A DNA stretch of 64,000 nt from Motacilla alba alba (GCF_015832195.1 NC_052020.1:6888254-6952253), one strand, 5' to 3'; counted from the stretch's first letter, positions 11,689 to 24,178 are shown. A program made the numbers and translations. Notes: a model not told the origin generated them from the sequence alone.

Positions 11689-13742
11689 AAAAAATAATTC
11701 TGACACAAGTGAAAAGAAAGAAAATCTGAGTTTGTTTCAAACTGTTGCCACCTCGTGACAAATGAGTCCCTCGTGTACTCCTAAATATATCTTTGTATCA
11801 TGACAGGATGAAGGCTTTAAAATTTGTGTTGTGACAGTAGGCTTTTCATCCTGCTATTAGTACTTTGAATAATTTGGTTCTCATCCCAAGCTGTACATCA
11901 GAGAGTCAGTTTTTTTACATCAGGATCTTTTCCCATAATTTCCAAGCAGTCTGGGAGTTGGATGAGGTGAAGTGAGGAGGATGTATATCCGAGATGAGAA
12001 TATCAGGCAAAAAATTATGTACATTTGCTCTCCCAGAGCATAACCCAGATTTTCTCATCAGTGATATCTGCTGTAAAAGCTGCAGGAAAGGTGAGTGCAC
12101 AGTTTGATTAAATATGAGCTTGAAAACAGGATTTCTGCATTTGAAACTGGGTTTCATGTAAAGATGTAAAGCTTCACCCAGGCCTGTTGATTTTATTTCT
12201 CATATTTGCATTAGGCAATGACTCAAATAGTTCAGGAGACCTTGGGCCTGACACTGACCCTGCCCTGAATTATCTTTTTTGCCTTGCAGTGCCAGGCTGG
12301 AGTCTCAAAGCCCAGTTGCTCTGCATAAGCTGATAAAAGCACCACGGATTTCATGGGTCAGATTTACCTCAGTGGAGCAGAGCAACTTCCAGATTATTGT
12401 GACTAGATTTTATCCTACATTTTAAAGGAACTAACTGAGCCAGGAGAGTTTACCTTTCAGTCACACTGTACAGAAGCACCTGAGGCATTCAGGTATGCAT
12501 GCCCTGGTTATTTTCTGTCAGGACTTGTTGCATTAGCATCGAAGGACTATCCTTTAGCATCAGCTCCTGGTTTTCCCATATGTGAAACAAGGAGAGCTCC
12601 CAGTCTTTTGTAGTCCTGGATTTTGGGGGTTTGTAAGTGATAAATTTCATGTAAATAATGTGAATGAAAGATTTAACCTAGTGTGGAATATAATATCCCT
12701 CTTTAAAAAATAATAAATAAATAAAAGCACTATTTATTTAGACACGTTGAGGCAGTTGTTTGGGTTGTGAAAGAAATTGCTGTCTTCAAAAGTGGATTAA
12801 TGGCCCTTGGGGCTACATAGAGAGGATGGTGGGGAAGCGACAGGGGGTATATGCCAAGACTGAGAAAAATGTACATTAAACTTGTGCTGAAAATGCCTGA
12901 ATTGATGTTTTCCTTTGTTCTGCCAAGATTCCTCTGGGATTTAACGAGCACACATAACCCGTGCTGACTTGAATTGTCCGTGAGCCGAAGCCATGGAGTT
13001 ATTTTCACCACACCTCTTGTCCAGAGAGAGCTGCTGGTTGTTTTGGGATGGTGCTGATGAGCAAAGTGAGTGCATTTAGCAGGTTTTGCTCATGGTGTTT
13101 TCTGGGGGGGGTTACCTTTTTGGGGAGGGGTCTTTTAGTCATGGGGAAACCTTGCAGCCAAGTCCACCTGTTGACTCCAACCTGTTCTCCCAGTCAGTCA
13201 AATCCTAGGAGATCCTGATTTGCTCTGCAGTGGCCTTGACACCTCTTGGGCCAGCAAGAGGTGAGGGTAAGTAACACCAGTCAAAAGATCCTCAACACAC
13301 TGCAGTATCAGTGCCTCTGGGCATATTGGATCATAGGTTTGATTCCTTTGTGAGTTGCCAGTGAAACCTCACCATGGCAGTTTTTTTCCTCAAATTTTAT
13401 ATTAAATAGCGTGTATCTTATCTCCTCATCTCCCTGTGAAACAGCAACGTGGAAGAGTGTTCAGGATCAATCTTGTGCTTCATGGAAATGACCTGGCAAT
13501 ACTCCTTTGCCAGATCATTCTTACATATTTCAAAACAAAACCCAGCATAGACTCCTGCCAGCGAAACATTTAGACTGGGTTTATCCCTGGGGAGATGATG
13601 AGAAACAAACAACACGTGACAATTGCTAATCACATTCTGTAATGTATCACTGGAAGGCTCTGAGACGCTGCAGCAAAGGGCACAGTATTCAGAATGGAAT
13701 AGAATGGCTTTGATCTGAGGTTCATTTTAGGTTATGCTGTGG

Positions 13743-13760
13743 AAAAAAAAAAAAAAAAAA
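13743..13760. repeat. A18 homopolymer
   Basis: Eighteen consecutive A residues followed by CCAAACCAGC. It accounts for the poly-phenylalanine run in the overlapping minus frame at 13722-13973, which is therefore not taken as a gene. Confidence 0.97.
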
Positions 13761-14702
13761 CCAAACCAGCAAGCCCCAAACAAACCTTGCTCTGTTACAA
13801 AGATAAAAATGACAAAAGCATTCGCATTGAATTTTATGAAGAGGTAGCTCAGTAGGTTCTAGGAACATGCAAAACCTGAGTAGCAGGGTTCCAAGCACAT
13901 GAGTAGTATGATTATGCACAAGACTTGAAAGCAAACTAGTAATTTGCAAATTCTCCAATAATTTACTACACATTAATTATTATTTATTTTGTGTGATAAA
14001 CTAGATTAGTTATTAATTGTCCACATTAATATTCATTAATTAATTTCTAACTAATTCATTACTTCACCATTTGCTGCTAGAACAACATTTCACGTGCAGT
14101 CAGTGCACCAGAGCCAATGAAAACCTTCAGTGACAGAGTCTGAGAGGGACAGAGGATGCTGTGGGAAAACACCTCTGGTTGTCTCATCCCACCTCCATCT
14201 CAGAGCAGGTCCAGTCACAGCAAGATGCCCAAGGACTTGGGGAGTTTTTAACCTCTCCAAGGGTGGGGAGCTGCCAGCCTTTCTGGGCTCTGGTGTATGA
14301 CCACCCCTATGGTACAAAGTTATTTCCTTTATCTTGTCTAAATGATTGGTTCTTTCATTTAAAAGATGCTGACTTTTCCAGTTTTTGCTAGTCTAACACA
14401 ATTTTCTACCTTCTCTTCTGTATAGCTCTACCACAAAGCACTTGGTGAAGGAATTATGAAGCCTGTAGGAAAGCCAGGCTCTGGAAAAAGACTGATATGT
14501 GCCACCTTTCAAGGCTGTCTGCATGATGCTCTGTAGCACATAGATTAGGATTCTCCCTGTAAATCACTTTTACTTGAATTGTTCTAATATGAGTGCAGTT
14601 GTCATGTGGTGATACACTCCAATTAAGTGATGGATGCTTCACAAGCAATGTTGTTCTAACAAACTGCTGATTGGGCCAGCACTTTCCAAAAACCAGTGTT
14701 GT

Positions 14703-14735
14703 TTTTAAGATCCTTAAAATCCTTTTAAGATCCTT
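14703..14735. repeat. 20-bp-period short direct repeat
   Basis: TTTTAAGATCCTT occurs at 14703-14715 and 14723-14735. A second pair of short repeats follows: CTGGTA and TACCAG in inverted orientation around TCCTTAAGC (about 14772-14792). The cluster is local and unassigned. Confidence 0.7.
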
Positions 14736-15195
14736 GAAATACCAGGAACTGTATTTTTTTTTTAAGGATAGCTGGTATCCTTAAGCTACCAGGAAGTCTC
14801 TTTGGGAAATTCAGGTTTATTGATAGCAAATATTACTCCTTTTTTCCTGCCCTGTGATAGTGGCTCTTGATCTTCAGATTCATTTGTGGTCAGAGGTTTG
14901 AAAGGCTGAGTCCAGTAGCACCTTTGGAAAATGTGCTGTACTCTGAAGGAGGTGCTGATACAAGATTATTTATCAACTACCACTTTCATCTTTCGTTTCT
15001 CTGACTCTTGGATGCTCAAAGGTGGAAAAACATGCAGAGATCGGAGGCTGTGGCAGGTGAGCAGCAGCTCTCAGGCCAGAAGGCCTGGCCTGGCTCTCTG
15101 TGCTGGGAGATGGATGGCAGTGCAAAGCAGGAGGAGGAAACCCCATTCCTCACTGCTTTCATTTGATCTGCTTCCTTTCTCACATCTCCGTGTGT

Positions 15196-15220
15196 GGGGC
15201 AAGGGGGAGGGCAAGGAGGG
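15196..15220 (+). other. G-quadruplex motif
   Basis: Four G-runs (15196-15199, 15203-15207, 15209-15211, 15218-15220) are separated by loops of 3, 1 and 6 bases. This satisfies the usual G3+N1-7 rule on the plus strand. It lies in a purine-rich stretch extending to about 15243. Folding in vivo is not shown by sequence alone. Confidence 0.7.
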
Positions 15221-17780
15221 TGAGGAGAGGAGGACAAGGGTGGGAGTTTCCTTCATGCTTCAGCAGTGGTGCTGAATGTGAGGGAAACAATAGTTGGTCT
15301 GAATCCAGGCATTCCCCTGGGCAGGGGCTGTTTGGGGAGTGAGTGAGTGCAGACCTGTGATTCTCACAGGTACTGCTGCCAGTGGCTGGAATACCTGTGG
15401 GGCATTTGGGAAGCCATAGGAAAGAGGTATGCAGTCAGAGCTCTGTCCTAAATTTCATCCTCTGAGTTTTCAGGGAAATAGATTTTTCTACCTCTGAATA
15501 ATTTTCAAGATAAGGCTTAACACTCAGCTCTCAGGATGACCTGTTCTTTTCTCAAATGGTAGCCTTCATTTCACCTGAAGTACTGGAAGTGCACGTTGCA
15601 CTCGCTTTCATGCACTCAAAAAAAAAACCCAAACCCTGAGTACTGTCACAGGAAGAGACAGGTTCCACTGCAGAGGAAATACATGTAATCAGCTTGCTGG
15701 TAGTTGCACCACAAACCACCTGAGCACCACGCTGCCTTCTTTCCTTACCAGGCTCGAACTGCAGATAACTGCTTCGGAAAAATGCAGGGGCAAGCATCCG
15801 CTCAGCACTGCAGGCAAGAGCAGCCAGTGGTTCTGCTCCAAAAATAATCTCTGCCCACCTCTTTTTCTGCCCACCTCCAAGTTTTTGATCAGCCCTTCTC
15901 TTCTATTTCCCAATACCTTCATTTCTCAGGTAAACAAGTTTGATTCCGAGGGATGGGTTGTGATTCACCTGGGGAAAGATCATGCAAAACCAAGTTTTGT
16001 TTTGTAACATCTCAAACTAATTTGAAGCTATTGCAATTTACATAGGGCCTTTTCTGGTGGGGGGAAAGCTTTTGTGGTGAAAATGATTTTACAAGATCTC
16101 GATGTGCTTTTTCTCTGGCTCAGACTTGAACACAACAGTCTGAATATTGTCAGAACTGATTTGCACTGCCCAGGCAGCCTCTCACCAGCAGAATGGGCTC
16201 AGGTAGCTAATGATGAGCTGTGTCTTGAGATTCCAACAGTGCCTTCCTCCTGATAAGAGCGATGTAAGATTAGTCTTCTCATGGAGCCACAACCTTTGGC
16301 TCCATCTGGCATTGTGATATACCAAAAACGAGAGCAAAATCCTAGATGAACTTTATTTGGACTCTTACAGGTTTCATTTGGGTCAAGGTCAATGGCAAGT
16401 CAAGTTATTTAAGGCTTGATTGTTTGTTCCAGCCACAGACCAGGAACACGGGGTGGAAAGGAGCTGCACTCTGCTAGCACATGGCTGGTGAGGAGAGACA
16501 TTTCCTTTCAGAGGTCCTGCCCTTGTAGAGACTGATTTACACCTCTTGCATCCCTTCACAGTCTCCTCGTGTCTTGGTCCTGCTCTGCTGACCAGCTCAG
16601 CCTCTCTGAGGAATAAGCTTCTGGAATGTTTGGAGGAACAGTTCCTCTTCCACCCCAGCTGTAAAGCCTAATCTATTTTGTGCTAGGCCAGTCTAGGAAG
16701 CCCAAAGGTAGGAAGGAAAGTGATTTCTGTTCTTTCCTCCCAACCTATACCTATAGCATGATTCTGAATGAGTATGGGTAATACTGCCCTTGATTTCTAT
16801 TGGTTTTTTGGGGTTTTTTTCTATAAAGAGAGTCTTTTTCTTTCCTTCCCTCCCTTCTCCCTTCTTGCTATTAATGAAAAAGATGCAGGAGAAGGGATGT
16901 GGGTAGAAGAATGTGTGATGCAAAAATCCATCTCTAAGATAGCTATCTTTTTTGGAGGGGCTTGTGAGAAAAGAATTTAAAAAAAACACATGCAAAACAC
17001 TGCCTTTGTTTCTCTTGGGGCTTATTGTAAGATTTGAGATGAATGTTTTGGCTCTGTTTGGGCAGGATAGTCTGTGTCTGTGTGCGTACACAGATCAGGG
17101 GAACACATTACGTAGCAGCACAGAGACCTTGCCCAGCCACGGTGCCTGCTTGCACGAGAGAGTGGATTCTTCAGCTCCTACATCACTCCCAGCTTAGTCA
17201 GACATACCCTGCAGACAGCAGACTGCCTAATGTGTTGCTGTTTTTTTGATTTCAGGGCTCTGGGGCCTGGCTCAGCTGCCTTGGACTGAAAAGGGACAAA
17301 CAACAAACCCAGATAACTCAGAGGATGCAGGAAATAAAGGACATATATGAATTTTAAGGATATGGATGATGGGGGAGGGATAGCTGATATGGCTGTGAAC
17401 TCTTGTGATATATTTAGAACCTTGGAGTAAAGATCCAGTTCACTGAAGTCAGTAAAAATATTGCTGCTGAATTCACTGGAAACAATTCTTCTGTCCTCTG
17501 TCACAGGAAAGTATTAGTTGAAAATATACATCAACAGTGCTTTCACATCTGTGTCCCCAGGGAATAAATGACACTGTACTTCCATAATGCCCACGTACAG
17601 GCATTCTAAAGATGCTGTCGTGAACCCTGAAAGCCCTGTCTTTTTTCTTCTTTTCTCAGCTTCCAGGTCAAGTCCTGGGTCAGGTCATAGGTGTTACCAC
17701 TGGGGAGGAGGAAGGAAACGTGTCCTACTCTACTCACTCCAATCCAAGCAAGATTTTGTGTAGGAGTGGAGTGTTTTGGG

Positions 17781-17944
17781 CTTTTCTTTTCTTTTCTTTT
17801 CTTTTCTTTTCTTTTCTTTTCTTTTCTTTTCTTTTCTTTTCTTTTCTTTTCTTTTCTTTTCTTTTCTTTTCTTTTCTCTTTTTCTCTTCTCTTCTCTTCT
17901 CTTCTCTTCTCTTCTCTTCTCTTCTCTTCTCTTCTCTTCTCTTC
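17781..17944. repeat. (CTTTT)19 then (TCTTC)~12 pentanucleotide tract
   Basis: Nineteen perfect CTTTT units occupy 17781-17875. A short imperfect junction (CTCTTTTTCTC) follows, then about twelve CTTCT-type units to 17944. The whole 164 bp is pyrimidine on the plus strand and purine on the minus strand, with strong mirror symmetry, so it is a good candidate for triplex (H-DNA) formation. A five-base unit containing no stop in any phase leaves several frames open on both strands (FLFFS-type and KRKEK-type proteins). These frames are artefacts of the repeat. Confidence 0.97.
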
Positions 17945-20240
17945 CCACCCTTTTGTTGGTTTGGGGGGGGTTTTTGCAATGAGTTGTGTTTTCTGTTCTA
18001 TTTTAAAAACAAAGCAAAGTGCATGTAAGTCACATACACAGCCACCTTTAGCTTTACTGAAGCTTTCTGCTGCAGAGGAAAGGCAATAGTATTACAAATG
18101 AGCAAGTGGTATTTTGGGTTTTTTTATAAATACCTGAGTTCTTTGGATCTTCCTGAACCAGACTCTAGGGATTGTTTTGTTTCATAACCAATATCAAAAT
18201 AGTTTTAGTATCAGTCACTTGGATGTGGCACTCTACTCCAGCTTTGTCTCCTGTGGTGTCATCTTGGGAAATATTAACTGAACTGACTTTGTAATTTTTC
18301 CATGGCTGCTCTCTCTGCAGGATGTGCCCTGTGCCAGATGGTTGACTTGAATGAATTCTCTTTACATAGTTAAAAATCACTTTCTTTTATTATTCATGAC
18401 TTGTTTCTTCCATCTCTCATGTTTCTCAGTTTTCTCTCTGCTTCATAGACGGGTAGTCATGCCAGATTGAGATCAGGCTGCTATTTCATCTTACATTAGG
18501 AAGCCATGTTGGGGCAAAAAAGCATGTCAGAATGACATAGGGCATTTTCTCAGATTCCAGCTATGTTAACTCCCAGTGCCTGTCTTGTAAGAAAATGTGG
18601 AGAGCTGGTTTTCATAAAGTAACCATACTGTCACTTTGAGGCTGTCTGCAAGGTTTTTTTGTCTGCGAGAAGTGGATGGGATATTGAAAATAAACTGCAT
18701 GGGAATTTAAAGTGTCTGTAATACTTTCAGTTAAACTGTTGGGCTGTGTAGAAGTACTCCCAAGCATATATGAGAACCATAATGAGTCAGTGTCCTTCAA
18801 GATGCAGCACCTACATTGATTAGAAAGATCACAAAGCTGGCCTGATGAAAAGGTTGTGCACTCAGTTGCACATGCAGTACAACTAGGTATTAAAAATCAG
18901 ACCCTGAAGTATTTGTTAAAAGCAGATTTAACTCCATTGATGTCAAATGCACTGATTTTCTTTGGACAAGGATCTATTGCTTCAAGTTTGTATTCAATAT
19001 AAACATCATATGGAATAATAAATCTTAGGAGCACATGCTCAGATTATTTGATTTATAATTTCATTTAGTGTAAAGCTATTCCATTTCATTCCATTCCTGT
19101 GTTTCTCATTCCTCTGTAACAACCTTGTAAATGTGACAGGGAGGCTCAGATCTTTGCCCAGCAAACAATATATATTATTTGCTACATGAAAGTGGTGCAC
19201 AACTCTCTTAAATGTTCCCTAGCAGACTCCTATTGCATTCCACAATGTGCCTGCACTTGAACCACCTCCATTCATATCAGAGTCTTTTTATCCCAGCACA
19301 CATTGAGCAAGCTGCTCTGAAGCTTAATTCTCCTGACCCTTCAGTGCAGTCGGATATTGTCACCTAATCCCCTTTTTTTCCTTCTGTCCCATGTGTGGTT
19401 TTGACTTCTTTCTCTTTTCAATTCCTTTTTCCTCTTCCCTTTTTCTTTCTTTCTTATTCTATAAGCCTCTCTCCAGGCTGCACATTCCAGAATTCATCCT
19501 TGCATTAGGGCTGCAATACAATGCTCTCCCAGTGTTAAAGGATTAGACATTAAGGAGACTGTGGCAACTCCAGCCTTACTGGTGCACAGGGGGAACATAA
19601 GGGGATGGAGGAGCTCCTGCTAAAGAGGAAGGAGGCTGAGAAACAAGGGGGGGAAATAGCATCTTAGCAAAACCAGAGTGGGTGACAAAGAGGTTTGTGT
19701 GATTAAAAGTAACGCTTTCTGCCCAGTTTAACACTCTGGGTTGTTTCTGGAAGACAGTAAACCAGTTAGAAAGCAAAGTGCTGCACATTACACGGGCACT
19801 GGTACATTAAATGCAGTTTTTATTTTAGCAGCCGTCTCTGAGAAATGGCCAGTTTGAAGTTTGTCACGTGGTGGCATGTCATTCCAATGCATGAGGTGAC
19901 GCTGCTGTCTGAAGTGCCAAGGTTAATCAATAGTGCATAGATTTTATTTTTTTTTTACATAGATAATTGTGCCTCTGACTCACAGATTTCCAAAGTTCAT
20001 TCTTCTCCCAGAGGAGGAGTCTGGGGTCTTAACTTCCAAAGATTTCCTGCAGATTGGTTTTAATTTGTTTTCATTTTTCTGAAGAGAATGGTCTTTGTTA
20101 AACATCTCTTCAACTTGCCTTATTGGATTGGAACCAAATTATTGAATTGGAAAAAAATGAAATACTTTTCAGTATACACAGGTTCATAACGGTGTATAAA
20201 CCCTATTTGGGTGAAATTAAGGCTAATTTCTTTCTTCGTC
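17945..20240. other. Gene-free unique sequence
   Basis: No gene recognised; all frames are under about 72 codons apart from those that run out of the adjoining repeat. A G8 run sits at about 17963-17970. A stretch at about 18890-18990 faintly recalls old amniote repeats (ACTCCATTGATGTCAA) but is not called. Confidence 0.6.
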
Positions 20241-20280
20241 ACCTCTTCACCCCTGCAAAAGTAATTGTGTGAAAGCAAAT

Positions 20281-20734
20281 TTAAGGATATAATCGTGCTT
20301 CATTTAAATCAATCGATGATCTCCAGGAGCTGTTAAAGGATTAAATTATTGAGATGAGGGTCATTCCCAAAGCACGCAGGCCCATTAGCGGAGCCCCGAC
20401 TGTCTATTAGAATCTGTAGCATGACTCACAAAACCCTATAGAGGGCTTCTTGTTTTCCACCGGTGTTGTTTTGGTTATTTGTTGATGGGGTGGGAAAAGG
20501 AGTGTGAAGAAGCAAAGTTTTGCATTTTGCATGGGAGAGCTCGTGGTCATCCTAATCTATTACGGAAGTGGGGCCTGCAGCCGTGGGCCAGCTGCCGAAA
20601 AAGTTTTGTCACCCAGACTCATGAGTCTCACCCTTGTGGCTGACAGTTTCATTGTTCCCGAGGAACGTAAGTGTCATGGGAGGTCATGGCTGCATTATTA
20701 TTATTCAGCTACATTTGAATAAATGTACTTGGCT
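20281..20734. promoter_or_regulatory. Candidate conserved non-coding element
   Basis: Twelve of the fourteen CpG dinucleotides that I count in 20281-20820 lie here, against two to six in neighbouring 540-bp blocks. The block carries an AP-1-type TGACTCA (20422-20428), an ATCGAT core (20312-20317) and an ATTTAAAT core. A GT donor-like GAACGTAAGT occurs near 20666. A 72-codon frame (20504-20722) crosses it but has no recognisable motif. Retained CpG and mixed composition suggest selection or low methylation. The regulatory role is inference, and an unrecognised exon is the main alternative. Confidence 0.3.
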
Positions 20735-20862
20735 CTGTAAAGAATGCCACAGGCCTACTTACCCCGCTGTACCCCACGGGCATGTGGTGAGGCTTAAAGA
20801 TTGTAAAGTGCTTTGAGTTCCTTGGAAGAAAAAAAAAAAAAAGCACTACATGAATGCAACAG
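20735..20862 (+). mobile_element. MIR-like / L2-tail SINE fossil, plus strand
   Basis: The order is diagnostic. GGCCTACTTACC is followed by GGCATGTGGTGAGGCTTAA, then TGTAAAGTGCTTTGAG (20802-20817), then TTCCTTGGAAGA and GCACTACATGAATGCAA. This matches the old amniote MIR/L2-type tail ('gtgaggcttaat...tgtaaagtgctttgagatccttggatgaaaggcgctatataaatgcaaa'). An A14 run (20829-20842) has expanded inside the tail. It sits at the right edge of a CpG-retaining block, so co-option is possible. Confidence 0.75.
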
Positions 20863-23800
20863 ATTCCCATTTGTTCATACAGCATCTGGTCCCACATCAG
20901 TGATGTTATGATATACGGGATCAGACCCGGAGTGCTGTACATGTGTTGGATTATTCACAAGCATAAATGGAGATATGGCCCCAACCCCAAGGTCTCTGCA
21001 GTGTAAAGAGCTGACCTGGCAGCCTACCAAACACACCTTCTGCAAGGCACTGAGGGGGCTTTTTAGCACCAGGCAATTAGGGGTGAGGATTGAGGCTTGG
21101 AGCAGACAGAGAAAAAGGGCACAGGCTGAGCACTGGGAAGATGGGCAAAATCCATGCCGTAGGAAGAAAGATTCAAATCTTGAAATTAAGGGTTGTTTTG
21201 GGTGCAGCAGTGATGTTTTACACTGTACCTTCATGCTTTACATTTTCTTGTGGAAATACATTCTGAGATTTTGATGAGAACAGAAGGAACTGGAGCAGTA
21301 GCAGTGAGACAGCATCATTTTAATAATGAGCAAATACTTGATTAAGTTAATAATTTTGTTGGCTAGGTTCTCAGCCTGGCCCATATCAAGGAAGTTTTGT
21401 GGTTTCTGGTGTTTTCTTCAAGCTGCAGATTTATTTTTTAATTATTTTTTTTCCGGAAAGGAAGTAAACTTTGGAACAAGACAGACATTCTTGCCAGTTG
21501 CACACAGATATTCTTCTGTCAGCAGGATGCAGTTTGCTGCCTACCTGCTTTAAGGCCAGGCTATGATATTCTCCATCATCTAAACTCTGCAGTGTTTTTC
21601 AGTCTTTCATCTCCAAAGTGCCCCAGGAGCTGGGAAATGGAAAATGGTTAAAATCTGGAATTGGTACTAAGATAGCATGTGCAATTGCTCCACACACCAA
21701 GAGTCAAGGCTTCTGTTTTTGCACATAAAGCTTGTGTTCTTCATGGTTAATAAGAGAAATTCTATGTTGACAGTGTTCACAAAAGCTGCAAGAGCACAGA
21801 CAGTGTGTAACAGCCCAAAGGAAAATGCTCCGTGTGACACTGTAATTTTCCCCACCTGTTGCCCAAACTGTCAAAAGGAAACACGTCTCTTATTTCACTC
21901 TGAATAAGATGTAGTATGTTTGTGGTTTGGGAAATGATAGCTTGATTCTCTGTCAGTTGAAACAGCTGGCTGGCCCTGAACCAGAGCTGTGGCTGAGACA
22001 TCCATGTACCTGCCTTGCCTTTCAGGCTCAGGCAGAGAAGGCTTTGCTCTCTGCAGTTGGATGTTTTGCAGTCCAGCAGGGCAGGTCATTAGTTTGAACC
22101 CACTGTAACTTTGAAATGGCAAATGTGAAGAAAGGATGCAGCTGATGAGAATTCAGAGGTAAAGAATAGAGGAATTGACAGGTTGATGTTTTTTAGGACG
22201 TCTATTCAGAAATTCCTCACAGGTGCTGTTCCAAACTATTATTGAAGAATTCAATAAACTTAGTCTATGCAAATTACTTTTTTTTTTGTGCAAAAATCTG
22301 TTGACCAGACCCATCTCCCCTTTCTTCTCACTGCTGGGAGCCTTCTGTCAACCTCATAAAATTCTTTCACGTCTTCCCATTTGCCTTCCCTACCCAACTC
22401 TTTCATCTCTTCATTCTCCTTTACCTACTTTCTATCCCAGATCTGCTGGTGTGAAAGCAATCCCAACTTTGCAGACATTGGTGACGTTGGGTTAAACTGC
22501 TGGGGCAGTTTGTCTCAGGAAAAAACAACCTGCTGATGGTGGTGGGAAGCATGTCCAGGCCAAAATCCTACCTGGCAGAGGCTGCTGGTGGTGGAGAAAG
22601 TGGACTCCTGTTTTCCAAGGCTAAAATGAAGCCCTCTTGGGGATCAGCCATGCTGCCTGGAGGAATTTGATAAAGTTGCTTGTTTTGTACATTTGGAAAA
22701 CCAAAATTGCGTGGCTTTGTGAAAACAAAAGTGGAAGGTGAATGATTGTGTGAGAAAGGCTAGATTCTGATTTAGTTTAAATCTTCTACATACAGGTTTC
22801 CATTCTCCCAGTTTGCCCAAGCTGTTAAAATTTTAGGAAAAAAAAAATTCAGCTAGAAAAAGAAGAAAGTGTCTGAAGCCTTTGCTTAGGACCTAACCAT
22901 TCTTGAAAGAACTAATCCTACATGAAAAAAAAATCAACAAGCACTTAGGCCTCATTCCAGTTAAGACTTTTTTTTTGTGCTATCTTCCCAAAACATGAAA
23001 AAAAGAGGAAAAGAAGAACAACTAGGTGCAGAACTACTCCCAGATGATAATAAAGTGACTGAAAAAAAGTTGAGAACAAGCTGGATCAACCCTCTAACAG
23101 ATGGGAGTCTTTACTGTCTTATTCTTAAGAGACGCTGGTAAATCATTTGGCATTATTAAAGATACCAACCACAAAAAGGATCTGTAAAAATACATGTTCC
23201 CAACTTTTCATCATCTGGGATTCTGTAGTTGTTAGTGGTCCATGAGTCACTGCTGATATTTAAATGCTGTATATTCATTTGGATAGGTGCACAGCAGCAA
23301 CCTCCAAGAACGAAATAATTGCCACCCATGTGAAAAAAAAAAAAAAAGGTGGTTTCCTGTGCTGGTATATGTAATCAAAACATCTTTTTTACTTGAAGCA
23401 GATCTTTTAGGCTGTAATCATAGATACAAAGCACAGTAGAAGTATCAGATCTGCCTCACCACTGCATTAGCCTGACTTTACTCAAGTTCAACTCAGATGA
23501 AAAAAGCTGCAGTTACAGCAGCATAAAATGGAATACTTTGCCCACCGAGACAGCTCTGCATTGCCTCGTGCCCTGCTTAGTCACTTGCAGCACACCAGGG
23601 AGCTGCACAGAGCTCTGTGTCTGGTTTGGATTGTGGGATTTGGGTAGATGTTTGTGGTACTTTAAAAGGCTCCTCAGTGTGGTTGGCAGCAGAGTACTCA
23701 TCCCACCATCTCTGTCGGACGCTGGAGCTGCTGGAGGGTAATCTGTTGTCTAAAAGTGGTATTTACTAATGGAGACGGACTAGGATTTCTCAGAGAAGTC

Positions 23801-24178
23801 CAGGTACTTTCCAACATGTCTCTCCTGGTCAGCATCTGGAATTGAGGATTGACACAGGTCTAAAGGCATCTGTGGAAATAAATATGAACAAGGCATTAGA
23901 AAACATGATGATATACTTTCTTGTTTTGTGACTTCTGGAAGCAGAAGTTAACAGGCAAGAGACATAATTTTATATAATAATTCCAGTTCAAGTTCTGATG
24001 AGTAACATTTTACTTGCTTTTGGCAAGCAGAAGAGGAGTAGGTTCCCACAAAACTTTGTGTCTCCCAGTTTCTTTACATGTGGGTGCCATCTGTATTTGC
24101 TCCCAAGTAAATGGGCAGAATGGCATTTCAGTGGCTTCCTGCAAATGTCCAAAGTTCCCAAAAAAATTCTTGAACCTC
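20863..24178. other. Gene-free unique sequence
   Basis: No gene recognised. The 119-codon minus frame at 20875-21234 has no motif and begins beside the MIR-like element. A15 occurs at 23333-23347. A T-rich patch lies near 21428-21450. Nothing else stands out. Confidence 0.6.

Larger units (their letters stand above)
8531..13742. other. Gene-free sequence with minor local repeats
   Basis: No gene recognised. The longest frame (10760-11257, minus, 165 codons) has no family resemblance that I can see and no codon pattern that sets it apart. An A-rich low-complexity tract lies at 10580-10622 (A10 followed by ACAAAAACAACAAAAC-type sequence). A degenerate direct repeat of period 23 lies at 11626-11688. 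Confidence 0.6.
13761..17780. other. Gene-free sequence with AT-rich and G-rich patches
   Basis: No gene recognised. At 13970-14060 an AT-rich patch holds several TTAAT/ATTAAT cores of the kind bound by homeodomain proteins. At 14703-14800 there is a knot of short direct and inverted repeats. At 15196-15220 there is a G-quadruplex motif. The longest frame is 132 codons on the minus strand (16693-17091), lysine/phenylalanine-rich and low in complexity. Confidence 0.6.

Noticed and set aside
13690..13735. AGAATGGAATAGAATGGCTTTG, resembling the reverse of a CR1 end
   Set aside because: Too short and imperfect, and the expected flanking words are missing.
17425..17485. CACTGAAGTCAG ... GAATTCACTGG, possible ancient repeat
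   Set aside because: Inverted words are short and could be chance.
17691..18089. Several open frames reading FLFFS or KRKEK
   Set aside because: They are products of the stop-free pentanucleotide repeat on both strands.
20504..20722. 72-codon frame ending near a donor-like GTAAGT
   Set aside because: The frame reads through the donor, no acceptor of quality precedes it, and the protein is not recognised. Kept instead as a possible non-coding element.
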